Shown one piece after another: positions 17,618-24,892 of a stretch of DNA of 42,342 nucleotides (position 1 is its first letter; each line of letters starts with the position of its first letter). The DNA lies in assembly GCA_029262895.1 (NCBI GenBank), contig JAJCYM010000007.1:1-42342 (forward strand), read 5' to 3'. The stretch is from Roseivirga sp. GTDB lineage: Bacteria > Bacteroidota > Bacteroidia > Cytophagales > Cyclobacteriaceae. The position numbers were made by a program, and so were the translations under genes. The notes below the pieces were generated by a model that searched no databases, was not told the DNA's origin, and was given only the letters and a program-made list of their open reading frames with translations.

Positions 17618-19282
17618 ATGAGTCAATTTCCCTGGACAGCCAATTACCCTGAGGGTATTCCGGCTGAAATAGAAGACAACCGCCCGGAAAATATAGTAGA
17701 CCTGCTTGATAATGCTTTTAAAAAATACGGTAGTCGAGAGGCCTTTGAAAACATGGGTAAGTCTTTTATCTATCAGGAGATTGATCAACTATCGACCAAC
17801 TTTGCCGGCTATCTGCAGAATGCCCTGAAGTTGAAAAAGGGTGATCGCATTGCCATTCAGATGCCAAACTGCCTGCAGTATCCAATTGTGCTGATCGGTG
17901 CATTAAAGGCAGGGCTAATCGTAGTCAATACCAATCCTCTCTATACTCCTCGTGAAATGGAGCATCAATTCAAAGATGCCCAAATCAAGCTTATCGTGAT
18001 CTTGGCAAACTTTGCTCATCATCTGGAGGAAATCCTTGATGATGTACCTATCAAACATGTGATTGTCACCGAGCTTGGTGATATGCTGGGAGGGTTGAAG
18101 GGCAAAATCGTCAACTTTGTAGTGAGGAAAGTGAAGAAAATGGTGCCTCCCTACAAAATCCAAGGAGCGCACAAGTTCAAGGATGTAATGGTTAAGGCTG
18201 CAAGGATGAAATATACCAAGCAGGAGATTAAGGGTTCAGATACTGCTTTTCTGCAATATACCGGTGGCACCACAGGTGTTTCGAAAGGTGCTACCCTCAG
18301 TCATGCCAATATAGTGGCACATACCTTCCAAACCAGCCTTTGGTTTATCCCTTTAATGGATCAAAATAAGCAGGACATCATGATTACAGCCATACCTATG
18401 TATCACGTGTTTGCCTTGAACGTCAATGGGATGCTAATGATGCATGAGGGTGCGAAGAATGTGCTGATTACCAATCCCCGGGATATGCCCGGCTTTATCA
18501 AAGAACTGAAGAAGCATAAGTTCAGCATAATAACGGGAGTGAATACACTCTTTAATGGATTGTTAAATCAAGAAGAATTCAAGACGGTGGACTTCTCAAG
18601 CCTTAAGGGTGTAATTGGAGGGGGGATGGCTGTGCAAGATTTTGTAGCCAAAAAATGGGAGCATGTTACTGGCTCTCCTTTGGTTGAAGGTTATGGCTTA
18701 AGTGAGACATCACCAGTACTATCATGTAACCCTTTGGATGGAACGCATCAATTAGGCACCGTTGGTCTTCCGATACCGTCTACGGAGATGGCAATTTTTG
18801 ATGATAATGGAACGCGTCTGAACCAGGGAGAAGTAGGGGAGATATGTGCCCGTGGCCCGCAGGTCATGAGTGGTTATTGGGGCAGAGACAATGACGGGGT
18901 TTTCTTTGAAGATGTGTGGTTCCGAACCGGAGACATAGGTTTGATGAAAGAAGATGGTTTCTTCAAAATTGTCGACCGGAAAAAAGACATGATTAATGTT
19001 TCGGGCTTCAATGTTTTCCCTAATGAAGTGGAAAACGTGATTGCTGATCATCCCAAGGTATTGGAAGTGGCGGTGATCGGGGTGACTGATCCACATTCTA
19101 CAGAATGTGTTAAGGCGTTTATAGTCAAGTCTGACCAATCACTGACTATAGAAGAGTTAGATGAATACTGCCACGAAGAACTAACGGGTTACAAGAGGCC
19201 CAAACATTATGAATTCAGAGATGAACTGCCTAAATCCAATGTGGGTAAAATCCTGAGACGAATGTTGAAAGAGGAAGCTTAA
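17618..19282 (+). CDS. fadD: Long-chain fatty-acid--CoA ligase (AMP-forming)
   Basis: A 554-aa ANL-superfamily enzyme of normal FadD length. Motif YTGGTTGVSKGATLSH (about residues 214-229) is the phosphate-binding P loop; YGLSETSP, then WFRTGDIG, the linker DRKKDMINVSGFNVFPNEVE and the C-terminal PKSNVGKILRR with its catalytic lysine are all present. The N-terminal part (GDRIAIQMPNCLQYPI; NTNPLYTPREMEHQ) matches FadD rather than acetyl-CoA synthetase. It activates fatty acids to acyl-CoA via an acyl-adenylate at the cytoplasmic membrane, feeding beta-oxidation or lipid synthesis. It appears monocistronic, with its own -7 element. A degenerate copy of its last codons plus the following hairpin recurs about 1.26 kb downstream. 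Confidence 0.93.
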   Translation: MSQFPWTANYPEGIPAEIEDNRPENIVDLLDNAFKKYGSREAFENMGKSFIYQEIDQLSTNFAGYLQNALKLKKGDRIAIQMPNCLQYPIVLIGALKAGLIVVNTNPLYTPREMEHQFKDAQIKLIVILANFAHHLEEILDDVPIKHVIVTELGDMLGGLKGKIVNFVVRKVKKMVPPYKIQGAHKFKDVMVKAARMKYTKQEIKGSDTAFLQYTGGTTGVSKGATLSHANIVAHTFQTSLWFIPLMDQNKQDIMITAIPMYHVFALNVNGMLMMHEGAKNVLITNPRDMPGFIKELKKHKFSIITGVNTLFNGLLNQEEFKTVDFSSLKGVIGGGMAVQDFVAKKWEHVTGSPLVEGYGLSETSPVLSCNPLDGTHQLGTVGLPIPSTEMAIFDDNGTRLNQGEVGEICARGPQVMSGYWGRDNDGVFFEDVWFRTGDIGLMKEDGFFKIVDRKKDMINVSGFNVFPNEVENVIADHPKVLEVAVIGVTDPHSTECVKAFIVKSDQSLTIEELDEYCHEELTGYKRPKHYEFRDELPKSNVGKILRRMLKEEA

Positions 19283-19294
19283 ATTCTCATTAAA

Positions 19295-19327
19295 ATTCAT
19301 CCGGTGACTCTAAGTCACCCGATGAAT
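19295..19327. repeat. 33-nt hairpin, copy 1
   Basis: Two 15-nt arms flank the 3-nt loop CTA and pair at 14 of 15 positions (a C-C mismatch at position 8). It begins 13 nt after the fadD stop. The T-rich side is on the minus strand (TTTTAATGAG), not the fadD strand, so it is not a textbook fadD terminator. A second copy lies at 20557-20589. The remainder of the 331-nt gap after fadD holds a short palindromic repeat (19391-19422) and a promoter. Confidence 0.8.
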
Positions 19328-19390
19328 GCCGATTCGTAAATCTAATGCTGGCAAAATGCTGATCTTTGCCAAGGATCTGATCATCGTAAT

Positions 19391-19422
19391 GCGAGATTCT
19401 TCGTTTCACTCAGAATGACGAG
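19391..19422. repeat. Short imperfect palindrome of the ATTCTTCG...AGAATGACG type
   Basis: The stretch contains GAGATTCTTCG and CAGAATGACG with ATTCT/AGAAT arms. From memory, similar AATGAC-ending palindromic segments are scattered between genes in many Bacteroidota genomes. Two other intergenic elements in this window (30093-30190 and 30292-30328) share the GTCATT/AATGAC ends. Confidence 0.4.
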
Positions 19423-19553
19423 TTATAAATGTAATTTTCCTACTAAGAAATCATTCCAGATAACTCAATCACGATTTTGTTGTAATCTCATTTGCCAACT
19501 CATTCCTTTTTTGCTCCTCCCATTCAAACTATTGCTTTGTAAATCATAATTAC

Positions 19554-19581
19554 TTGTCAACCAGTTGATTTCATAGATTTG
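19554..19581 (+). promoter_or_regulatory. Promoter-like site for the fasciclin lipoprotein
   Basis: The -7 element TAGATTTG (19574-19581) is a perfect TAnnTTTG match. A TTG (19554-19556) lies 17 nt upstream, slightly short of the usual spacing. The 13-mer ATTGCTTTGTAAA ends 30 nt before the -7 element and recurs, at the same distance, before the promoter at 20797-20828. Confidence 0.5.
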
Positions 19582-19613
19582 CCTAGGGTCATTATTATCT
19601 ATCCACTTAAATA

Positions 19614-20246
19614 ATGATTATGAAACTAACCAAAAAGGCCAGATGGTTTTATCTGGCAATCACCGTTTGTATGACCCTGCTGATTCTAAGTTGTGAGGAG
19701 AAAGATACTCCGACACCTATCGGCTCAGAATTAGAAGATGTGGGCTCTCTTATAAATCAGTCTGAAGATTTTACTCATTTTTCCAACCTTATTGCCATAG
19801 CGGATCAGGAAATACCCGATGGTCAAAGAGGAGTGCTGGAAATGCTGAGCGACACAGAATCAGGAGATCAATATACCCTGTTCGCGCCCTCTGATGAGAT
19901 ATTTGAAGCACTTGCGTTAGAATGGAGTGGACAGGATTTTCAAATAAGTGTTGATGATGTGATAGGCGAATTCACCCATAACGGACAACCGGCCAAAACG
20001 AGGGACTTTGTCCTTGGACATATTTTTAGAAGTGACACTCGATATGAATCTTCGACTTTCGAAAACAACTTGAGCTTGGTCAGTGAAAATGGAGATAGAT
20101 GGCGGATGATTTTAAGTGAAAATGCATCCTCCGGCTTTGCTTTTACGCTCGAATCAAACCAGTCTAATTCGAATCCCTATTTAATAAGTCAAACAGATAT
20201 ACTGTTAGGCATTAATGGTGCGGTTCATGCCGCATTGGTTAATTAG
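19614..20246 (+). CDS. Fasciclin (FAS1) domain lipoprotein
   Basis: A 210-aa protein. A start at 19614 (ATG ATT ATG) or two codons later is equally possible. A hydrophobic signal ends in the lipobox LLILSC, so it should be lipid-anchored. One FAS1 domain fills the rest: FSNLIAIA, the H1 motif YTLFAPSDEIFEAL, a central FVLGHIF, and an end NPYLISQTDILLGINGAVHAAL that corresponds to the usual 'xI...D...NGxxHxxD' H2 region. FAS1 domains mediate adhesion or ligand binding at the cell surface. It is monocistronic, with a good -7 element upstream, and lies between the fadD gene and a decayed copy of the fadD 3' end. Confidence 0.82.
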   Translation: MIMKLTKKARWFYLAITVCMTLLILSCEEKDTPTPIGSELEDVGSLINQSEDFTHFSNLIAIADQEIPDGQRGVLEMLSDTESGDQYTLFAPSDEIFEALALEWSGQDFQISVDDVIGEFTHNGQPAKTRDFVLGHIFRSDTRYESSTFENNLSLVSENGDRWRMILSENASSGFAFTLESNQSNSNPYLISQTDILLGINGAVHAALVN

Positions 20247-20260
20247 TAACTAGGGGATGG

Positions 20261-20320
20261 GCGTTGCTATTTACAGCTTGAAGTTGAGTACAGTCAACAT
20301 TCGCGATTTCATGGCAACGC
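20261..20320 (+). terminator. Long-loop inverted repeat after the fasciclin gene
   Basis: Arms GCGTTGCTAT (20261-20270) and ATGGCAACGC (20311-20320) pair over 10 bp with one G-T pair and a 40-nt loop, 14 nt after the stop. The tail is TCTTCTATTT. It could act as a terminator, but the long loop makes this uncertain. Confidence 0.35.
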
Positions 20321-20485
20321 TCTTCTATTTATCCGGAACCTACATCGGAGAATTTTTGATAGGGTCGAGAGCAATTTGATAGCAACCTTAACCAATTCCC
20401 ATTACAATTTTAGGATCAGAAATTTCACCTGTCTTATTCAATGCGAAAGTGACAAAGATGAGGCCTTGAATACACCCTTTAATAG

Positions 20486-20545
20486 ACTGCCTAAATGCAA
20501 TGTTGACAAGAGCTTGAGAAGGATACTGAAGAACGATACTCTAAA
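20486..20545 (+). pseudogene. Degenerate copy of the fadD 3' end
   Basis: Read in frame from 20486, the codons give LPKCNVDKSLRRILKND, against LPKSNVGKILRRMLKEE at the fadD C terminus (11 of the first 16 residues identical). The copy runs on into a second copy of the 33-nt hairpin, 71 nt from the CTG codon versus 69 nt at fadD. The stop codon and everything upstream of this stretch are not recognisable. A 71-codon open frame at 20376-20591 that includes it is not a credible gene. Confidence 0.65.
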
Positions 20546-20556
20546 CTATTATCAAA

Positions 20557-20589
20557 ATTCATCGGGTGACTCTAAGTCACCTGATGAAT
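20557..20589. repeat. 33-nt hairpin, copy 2
   Basis: Same design as the copy at 19295: 15-nt arms and the loop CTA. The variable position 8 here is a G-T pair instead of a C-C mismatch. The copies differ at both arm positions 8 and nowhere else, so they are 31 of 33 identical. It again has AAAA on its left and no T run on its right. Confidence 0.8.
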
Positions 20590-20796
20590 GAAACTGTTAG
20601 GAAGGGAAGGATGAACAAGGGCATGAAGAGAGAAAGAATAAGTGCAAGTTGATCTCTATATTTCAAGTAAAAAGACCACTATTACATATAAAATTTTATT
20701 TTTTACCGAGGAGTGATAATAATCTGCAAATGAGATTGTGTGTTCATACCCACAATTTTGAATTACTCATTTACACAATTGCTTTGTAAAGCATTC

Positions 20797-20828
20797 TTTG
20801 AACAATTCCCTGAATGTATATAGTTTTA
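20797..20828 (+). promoter_or_regulatory. Bacteroidota-type promoter-like site in the gene-poor zone
   Basis: TTTG (20797-20800) and TAGTTTTA (20821-20828, one mismatch to TAnnTTTG) are 20 nt apart, the expected spacing. It points into the stretch 20830-21049, which contains a 47-aa open frame and a long hairpin, so some transcript probably starts here. The gap 20590-20796 shows nothing recognisable. Confidence 0.45.
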
Positions 20829-20869
20829 GCAAAGGGTTTTAACTCCCTTTTCACCTAAACACAGTTGTA

Positions 20870-21013
20870 ATGAACCCTCCTAAGGATATGAGCTTTTGGC
20901 CAGTACTACCTATGGTAAGTCTGGCCTTTCTTATTCCTGGCCGAAAAAAGGATCACAAAACAATGTCACCCAACCGCGTGAATCCTTCGGCCAATACTGC
21001 CCTTGTCAAGTAA
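20870..21013 (+). CDS. Possible 47-aa small membrane protein (coding status uncertain)
   Basis: ATG at 20870 to TAA at 21011-21013. The product would start MNPPKDMSFWPVLPMVSLAF, a short hydrophobic segment followed by a basic GRKKDHK, compatible with a small membrane protein. A promoter-like site lies 42 nt upstream and a stem-loop begins right after the stop. Against coding, the same DNA can fold into a hairpin (GGCCGAA at 20939-20945 with TTCGGCC at 20986-20992, extended by GGAT/ATCC and CAC/GTG). It also contains an imperfect direct repeat (20898-20910 and 20989-21001) out of frame by one base. It may instead be a structured RNA or a relic. Confidence 0.25.
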   Translation: MNPPKDMSFWPVLPMVSLAFLIPGRKKDHKTMSPNRVNPSANTALVK

Positions 21014-21014
21014 G

Positions 21015-21049
21015 TCTGAATTCTAATCTAGTCGTCCCACTAGTTCAGA
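21015..21049. terminator. Stem-loop between convergent transcription units
   Basis: Outer stem TCTGAA (21015-21020) / TTCAGA (21044-21049) and inner stem CTAGT (21028-21032) / ACTAG (21039-21043), with a 7-nt bulge on the left. It lies 40 nt past the stop of the minus-strand lipoprotein gene and right after the putative small ORF, the position of a shared terminator. There is no strong T run. Confidence 0.45.
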
Positions 21050-21089
21050 TTTGCTTGGCGGGGCATTGTATTTGGAGTTTTAAGTCTCT

Positions 21090-21575
21090 CTATTGTGCCT
21101 GTGCGAAAGTAATGGCAACGGCTACTCTTGAATTAACCTCGCGTCCACGTTGCTTTGCAGGAATCCAGTTTGGAGAATTCACGAGAACTCTGAGCGCTTC
21201 TTGGTCATAAGTAGGATGGATGCCTTTTTCCAATTTTGGATTTGCAACTCTTCCTTCTTTATCTACTACAAAGGACAAATAGACCCTTCCTGCGACTCCG
21301 GCTACCTTGGTTTCCGGATAGGTCAAATTCTCCTCTAAATATTTAGACCATGCATCACTTCCACCATTGAAAATGGCGCGTTTTTCAGTTATGGTAAAAA
21401 CTTCCTCTTCAAATACAACATCTTCGACTTCAATAATATCTATATCGGTGAGGATGTCAATATCGATTTCTGTGATAAGTTCTTCTATTTCTTCAGAAAT
21501 TTGTGGGATGGCGCTTTCGTCTTCGCAGGCACCCATTAAGACGAATACAATAAGTAATAAGGCTGATTTTTTCAT
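21090..21575 (-). CDS. Lipoprotein with TonB C-terminal-like domain
   Basis: A 161-aa protein. The signal ends in the lipobox VLMGAC followed by EDES, so it should be acylated at that cysteine. An acidic, isoleucine/aspartate-rich linker (about residues 30-55) leads to a TonB-C-type domain: WSKYLEENLTYPE, VAGRVYLSFVVDKEGRV, GIHPTYDQEALRVLVNSPNWIPAKQRGREV and VAITF. This domain in TonB contacts outer-membrane receptors; stand-alone versions are common in Bacteroidota. Without a transmembrane anchor or proline-rich spanning region it is unlikely to act as a normal TonB. It is the last gene of a minus-strand cluster, 66 nt after the preceding gene, with a strong inverted repeat right upstream. 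Confidence 0.85.
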   Translation of the reverse strand: MKKSALLLIVFVLMGACEDESAIPQISEEIEELITEIDIDILTDIDIIEVEDVVFEEEVFTITEKRAIFNGGSDAWSKYLEENLTYPETKVAGVAGRVYLSFVVDKEGRVANPKLEKGIHPTYDQEALRVLVNSPNWIPAKQRGREVNSRVAVAITFAQAQ

Positions 21576-21578
21576 AGT

Positions 21579-21615
21579 AACTAATTTTGCTATGAATATA
21601 ACGTAAAAATTAGTT
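21579..21615. promoter_or_regulatory. Perfect 10-bp inverted repeat upstream of the TonB-C lipoprotein gene
   Basis: Arms AACTAATTTT (21579-21588) and AAAATTAGTT (21606-21615) are exactly complementary with a 17-nt spacer, ending 3 nt from the minus-strand start codon at 21575. On the minus strand the spacer contains TATATTCA, a partial -7-like match, so it may be an operator; it could equally be a weak terminator for the upstream gene. Confidence 0.4.
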
Positions 21616-21641
21616 GTATTAAAATGAATTTAGTTCAAAGT

Positions 21642-22106
21642 TTAGCCATTATTGTCAATTCGCCTGTATTCGAACTTGCCAGACTTAGTGTTGTATTCGA
21701 AAATAACGCTGTGCCACTTGGAGAGGCCAAGTCGTAGTCCGCCTTGTCCGGCAGCGAATTGTCCTTGGTAGGGTATAATGCCAATATCTAGTTTCCCATC
21801 AACCACTTGGGCAGGTGTCATTTTTCTGTGAACCAACTTTCCTCCATTAGCTTTATAGATTTGTTCTTGGTTTTGAGCGGTAATGATAATCACAGTTAAC
21901 TCATTTATCTTTTTGGGAAACCAGGTAGTAATTCCTTTCAATTCCTCAAAATACAGCGTGTCTGTTTCCGTTTCAAAGCGTTCAACATATCTGATGTATT
22001 CTTTCAAGGCTCTGTAGTAGATGTTGTTTTCATCGATGTTTTGGGCAAGAGAAGGAGCAGAAAAGCAAATGAGAAAAAGTAGGAGAGTTGAGGTTTTGAA
22101 TGACAT
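21642..22106 (-). CDS. Small exported protein of unknown function
   Basis: A 154-aa protein with signal peptide MSFKTSTLLLFLICFSAPSLAQ. The mature part begins with a helical, acidic/aromatic stretch (YYRALKEYIRYVERFETETD). It continues with beta-rich segments including VIIITAQNQEQIYKANGGKLVHRKM, and ends LRLGLSKWHSVIFEYNTKSGKFEYRRI. I recognise no family. Its start is 8 nt downstream of the stop of the serine hydrolase gene, so the two are co-transcribed, and it probably acts in the periplasm with that enzyme. Confidence 0.7.
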   Translation of the reverse strand: MSFKTSTLLLFLICFSAPSLAQNIDENNIYYRALKEYIRYVERFETETDTLYFEELKGITTWFPKKINELTVIIITAQNQEQIYKANGGKLVHRKMTPAQVVDGKLDIGIIPYQGQFAAGQGGLRLGLSKWHSVIFEYNTKSGKFEYRRIDNNG

Positions 22107-22114
22107 GTTAAGAG

Positions 22115-23197
22115 CTAATTGTTGATGAATAATTCCATAAGTTCAAATTGAATTCCATTATAGTTTAACGGACTTACATTGGCGGTAATTGCCAAGACAG
22201 TCTGCGATTCTTTGTGTATCAAGAAATAAGTAATGCCTCCCACGGATCCACCACTGTGCCCATAGAATGTTTTTCCGCTTGGCCTTTTAAAGGTTCTCCA
22301 ACCAATTCCATAATTGGTCTCTCTGCCATCGCTCGTCTTTTGGCTAGTCATCCATTCCTTCAATGTGCTTTGTCTTAGAAAACCGGCTTTCATATGAGCC
22401 TGACCAAATTTGCAGAGATCAACAGAGGTTCCGACAAAACCACCTCCGGCCCATTTATAGCTATTGTCCACATAAGGTGCTTTAACGATCTCAGCTCCAT
22501 TCCGAACATAAAACTTAGTCAGATTATGGATGTCTTCACCAACCTTTTCGGCCACGGTCTCAGTCATTTCCAATCGGTTGAATACCTGCTGCTGCATAAG
22601 CTCCAGAAAATCTGATGTTTGTAAGAAAGTGCTTCCACCATTTGCCTTTTCCATGGCCGCAGAAATCAGGTTCCAGCCATAGCTGGAGTAGGAGTACTCA
22701 GTGCCGGGCTTGTTGATGAGCGGATCATTCATAAAGATGGTCAGGCCATCAGTAACACTTGGGTAGTTCTTAGCGCTAAGAAATTCATTGCCTTTGTAAT
22801 GCCGAATGCCTGCAATGTGTCCTGCCAATTGGCGAAGCGTGATCTGGTACTTTTTCTTGGGCCAAATCGGCACATATTGTTGAATTGGTACATCAAGGTC
22901 AATCTTCCCTTGCTCATACAATAGGGCCAGACCCGCAGCTGTAAGTGTTTTGGCGACACTACCAATGCGGAATTTAGTTTTAGCCGGGTCAACAGGGATT
23001 CGATTTTCGACATCGGCAAACCCATAACCTTTTGAGAACACGAGCGCACCCTTTTGCATTATAGAAACGCTGAGGCCCGGAACGTTGGCAGACGCTACAA
23101 ATGCCTTGAGTTTTTCATCCGCCTGCGCTTCTTTCGTTTGGGCATAAATCCCAGTCCAGAAGAACAGGAGGGTTAAGGAGAAGACTAACTTTTTCAT
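22115..23197 (-). CDS. Exported beta-lactamase-family serine hydrolase (class C fold)
   Basis: A 360-aa protein with signal peptide ending at GIYAQ. The class C / penicillin-binding motifs are visible. SVAK (Ser80, Lys83) is in FRIGSVAKTLTA, a YSS triad (about Tyr170) in TEYSYSSYGWNL replaces the usual Y-x-N, and HSGGSVGG near residue 313 occupies the KTG position. GYGFADVENRIPV upstream is a standard family feature. Such enzymes include esterases, D-amino peptidases and penicillin-binding-like proteins, so beta-lactamase activity should not be assumed. It lies between a D-aminoacylase-like gene (25 nt upstream) and a small exported protein gene (8 nt downstream), which favours a role in D-amino-acid peptide or cell-wall fragment hydrolysis. 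Confidence 0.9.
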   Translation of the reverse strand: MKKLVFSLTLLFFWTGIYAQTKEAQADEKLKAFVASANVPGLSVSIMQKGALVFSKGYGFADVENRIPVDPAKTKFRIGSVAKTLTAAGLALLYEQGKIDLDVPIQQYVPIWPKKKYQITLRQLAGHIAGIRHYKGNEFLSAKNYPSVTDGLTIFMNDPLINKPGTEYSYSSYGWNLISAAMEKANGGSTFLQTSDFLELMQQQVFNRLEMTETVAEKVGEDIHNLTKFYVRNGAEIVKAPYVDNSYKWAGGGFVGTSVDLCKFGQAHMKAGFLRQSTLKEWMTSQKTSDGRETNYGIGWRTFKRPSGKTFYGHSGGSVGGITYFLIHKESQTVLAITANVSPLNYNGIQFELMELFINN

Positions 23198-23222
23198 GTG
23201 TCAGAAAACTTAATAGATAAAT

Positions 23223-24800
23223 CTACTTTCCTTTTTTAAGAACCATTCCCCCGCGCTCAGATGTAAGTTCCCCTTGGTTAACCGTGAGTTTGCCATTTAC
23301 GATCACATAGTCGATGCCCTCCGGATAGTGGTGAGGATCAACAAAAGTACTTTTGTCAATTACCGTCTCAGGGTTGAAAATGGTGATGTCGGCTTTCATA
23401 CCTTCTTTAAGGTAACCTCGATCAGTTAACCCGAGACGATCTGCAGGAATAGAAGTCATTTTCCTCAGGGCTAACTGTAGGTCAAGGACGCCCTCTTCTC
23501 TCACATAATACCCTAATACGCGTGGGAAAGTGCCGTATGCCCGAGGGTGTGGATGCCCCTCTCCAATATATGCCAAACGACCATCAGAGGCCACCATGGC
23601 CTTAGGGTGTTGCATAATGCGTTTTACGTCTTCCTCATTGATCGCATGAAAGATGCAGGAGGCACCACCATTTACCTGTGCTTCGATAACCAGTTCAGCA
23701 CCGTTTCTGAAGGTGGGTTCCAAACCCTTTTCAATTGCCCAGTCTTTAAGGGTTCTACCATTGAGGTCAGGTTTCCACCTCACAAAAGCAAACTGTACCA
23801 CATCCAGTTGAGCACCACCTCTATCAAACTCAATGTTGAACATGATTTCGTCAACAATCTTTTTTCTTGTAGCCGGATCTTCAAGGCGCTTTTTAAAGGC
23901 CGACTGCCCACCCGCTCTCGCCCAGGTTGGGATAAGCACAGAAATACCAGTAGAACTGGCAGTATATGGATACTGATCCATCATAATATCTAGCCCCAAT
24001 GCATTGGCTGAATCTACCATGGCCAAGGTCTTCACACTAGCGCCCCACATTGGCCTGCCAATGGCCTTATGATGGGTAAGGACAATAGGAATATTGGCTT
24101 CACGGCCAATCATAATGGCCTCTTGCACAGCGTCCAGCAAGCCTAAGCCTTCTTCACGTAAATGCGAAGTGTAGATGCCTCCGGATGCCGCAGCGACCTT
24201 GGAAAGTGCTATCACCTCATCCACCTTAGAAAAAGAGCCAGGCACATATTTCAGCCCGGTAGACATACCAAAAGCACCGGCATCCATTGCTTCTTTTACC
24301 TGTGCTTTCATTTCGGCTAACTCATCTGCTGTTGGGGCTCTGTTCTCGGTTTGCATTACCCTTCTTCTGATGGTATTGTGCCCTACGAGATAGGCCATGT
24401 TCATACCCAAATCATGTTTGGACAAAGTGTCCATGTAATCTTGCATAGGTGAGGGGCCACCTCCATCTGGTCCGCCCAGAACAGTTGTTACTCCCTGTTT
24501 GATAGCACTTTCACCCACGGGTGATCGCATAATGCCTGATACGTGAGCATGCATGTCTATAAAACCGGGGGACACTACGAGGTTGGAAGCATCTATGGAA
24601 GTTGTGGCTTGCGCTCGACCCAGATTGCCGATCTTAACAATTTGGTCTCCATTAATGGCGATATCTGCCTTTCTAGGAATATTGGTGGTTCCGTCATAAA
24701 CCATTCCATCGGAAATAATAATATCGTAAGTTTCGGTAGTGCCACATGCCGCCATGGCAACAATCAGTGTAGCTAAAAGTACTTTTTTGAGCATATCCAT
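23223..24800 (-). CDS. D-aminoacylase / N-acyl-D-amino-acid deacylase-family lipoprotein
   Basis: A 525-aa amidohydrolase. The signal and lipobox VAMAAC (Cys19) predict lipid anchoring; a start at the third codon (24794) is equally possible. Family features are YDIIISDGMVYDGT and the metal-binding HxH in PGFIDMHAHVSG (His84, His86). They continue with GADH-type segments TSHLREEG and VLTHHKAIG, the signature HPHPRAYGTFPRVLGYYVRE, and the end GMKADITIFNPETV. Enzymes of this family remove N-acyl groups from D-amino acids using zinc. It leads an apparent operon with the exported serine hydrolase and a small exported protein, consistent with envelope processing of D-amino-acid compounds. The exact substrate cannot be told. 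Confidence 0.9.
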   Translation of the reverse strand: MDMLKKVLLATLIVAMAACGTTETYDIIISDGMVYDGTTNIPRKADIAINGDQIVKIGNLGRAQATTSIDASNLVVSPGFIDMHAHVSGIMRSPVGESAIKQGVTTVLGGPDGGGPSPMQDYMDTLSKHDLGMNMAYLVGHNTIRRRVMQTENRAPTADELAEMKAQVKEAMDAGAFGMSTGLKYVPGSFSKVDEVIALSKVAAASGGIYTSHLREEGLGLLDAVQEAIMIGREANIPIVLTHHKAIGRPMWGASVKTLAMVDSANALGLDIMMDQYPYTASSTGISVLIPTWARAGGQSAFKKRLEDPATRKKIVDEIMFNIEFDRGGAQLDVVQFAFVRWKPDLNGRTLKDWAIEKGLEPTFRNGAELVIEAQVNGGASCIFHAINEEDVKRIMQHPKAMVASDGRLAYIGEGHPHPRAYGTFPRVLGYYVREEGVLDLQLALRKMTSIPADRLGLTDRGYLKEGMKADITIFNPETVIDKSTFVDPHHYPEGIDYVIVNGKLTVNQGELTSERGGMVLKKGK

Positions 24801-24828
24801 AAGAGTCGAGTGATGAATATACTTAATC

Positions 24829-24845
24829 CTCTCTATTAAAGAGAG
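24829..24845. repeat. Small hairpin in the divergent gap
   Basis: CTCTCT (24829-24834) and AGAGAG (24840-24845) pair with a 5-nt loop between two divergent genes. It lies upstream of both start codons. A possible -7-like TATACTTG follows at 24853-24860 on the plus strand, with no clear -33 box. Confidence 0.25.
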
Positions 24846-24878
24846 ATAGAATTATACTTGAGGTTAAAGTTTTAACTT

Positions 24879-24883
24879 GGAGG
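24879..24883 (+). promoter_or_regulatory. Canonical Shine-Dalgarno site GGAGG
   Basis: GGAGG lies 9 nt before the ATG at 24893 and fixes that start. Such a strong site is unusual among the genes in this window, most of which have only A-rich leaders. Confidence 0.55.
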
Positions 24884-24892
24884 AAATGTCAC

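Noticed and set aside
17338-17652. 104-aa frame spanning the end of the third permease and the fadD leader
   Set aside because: It overlaps both real genes in another frame and has biased, non-protein-like composition.
20376-20591. 71-aa open frame in the gap after the fasciclin gene
   Set aside because: Its C-terminal half is the decayed fadD tail and it runs into the 33-nt hairpin; the first half has no protein-like pattern.
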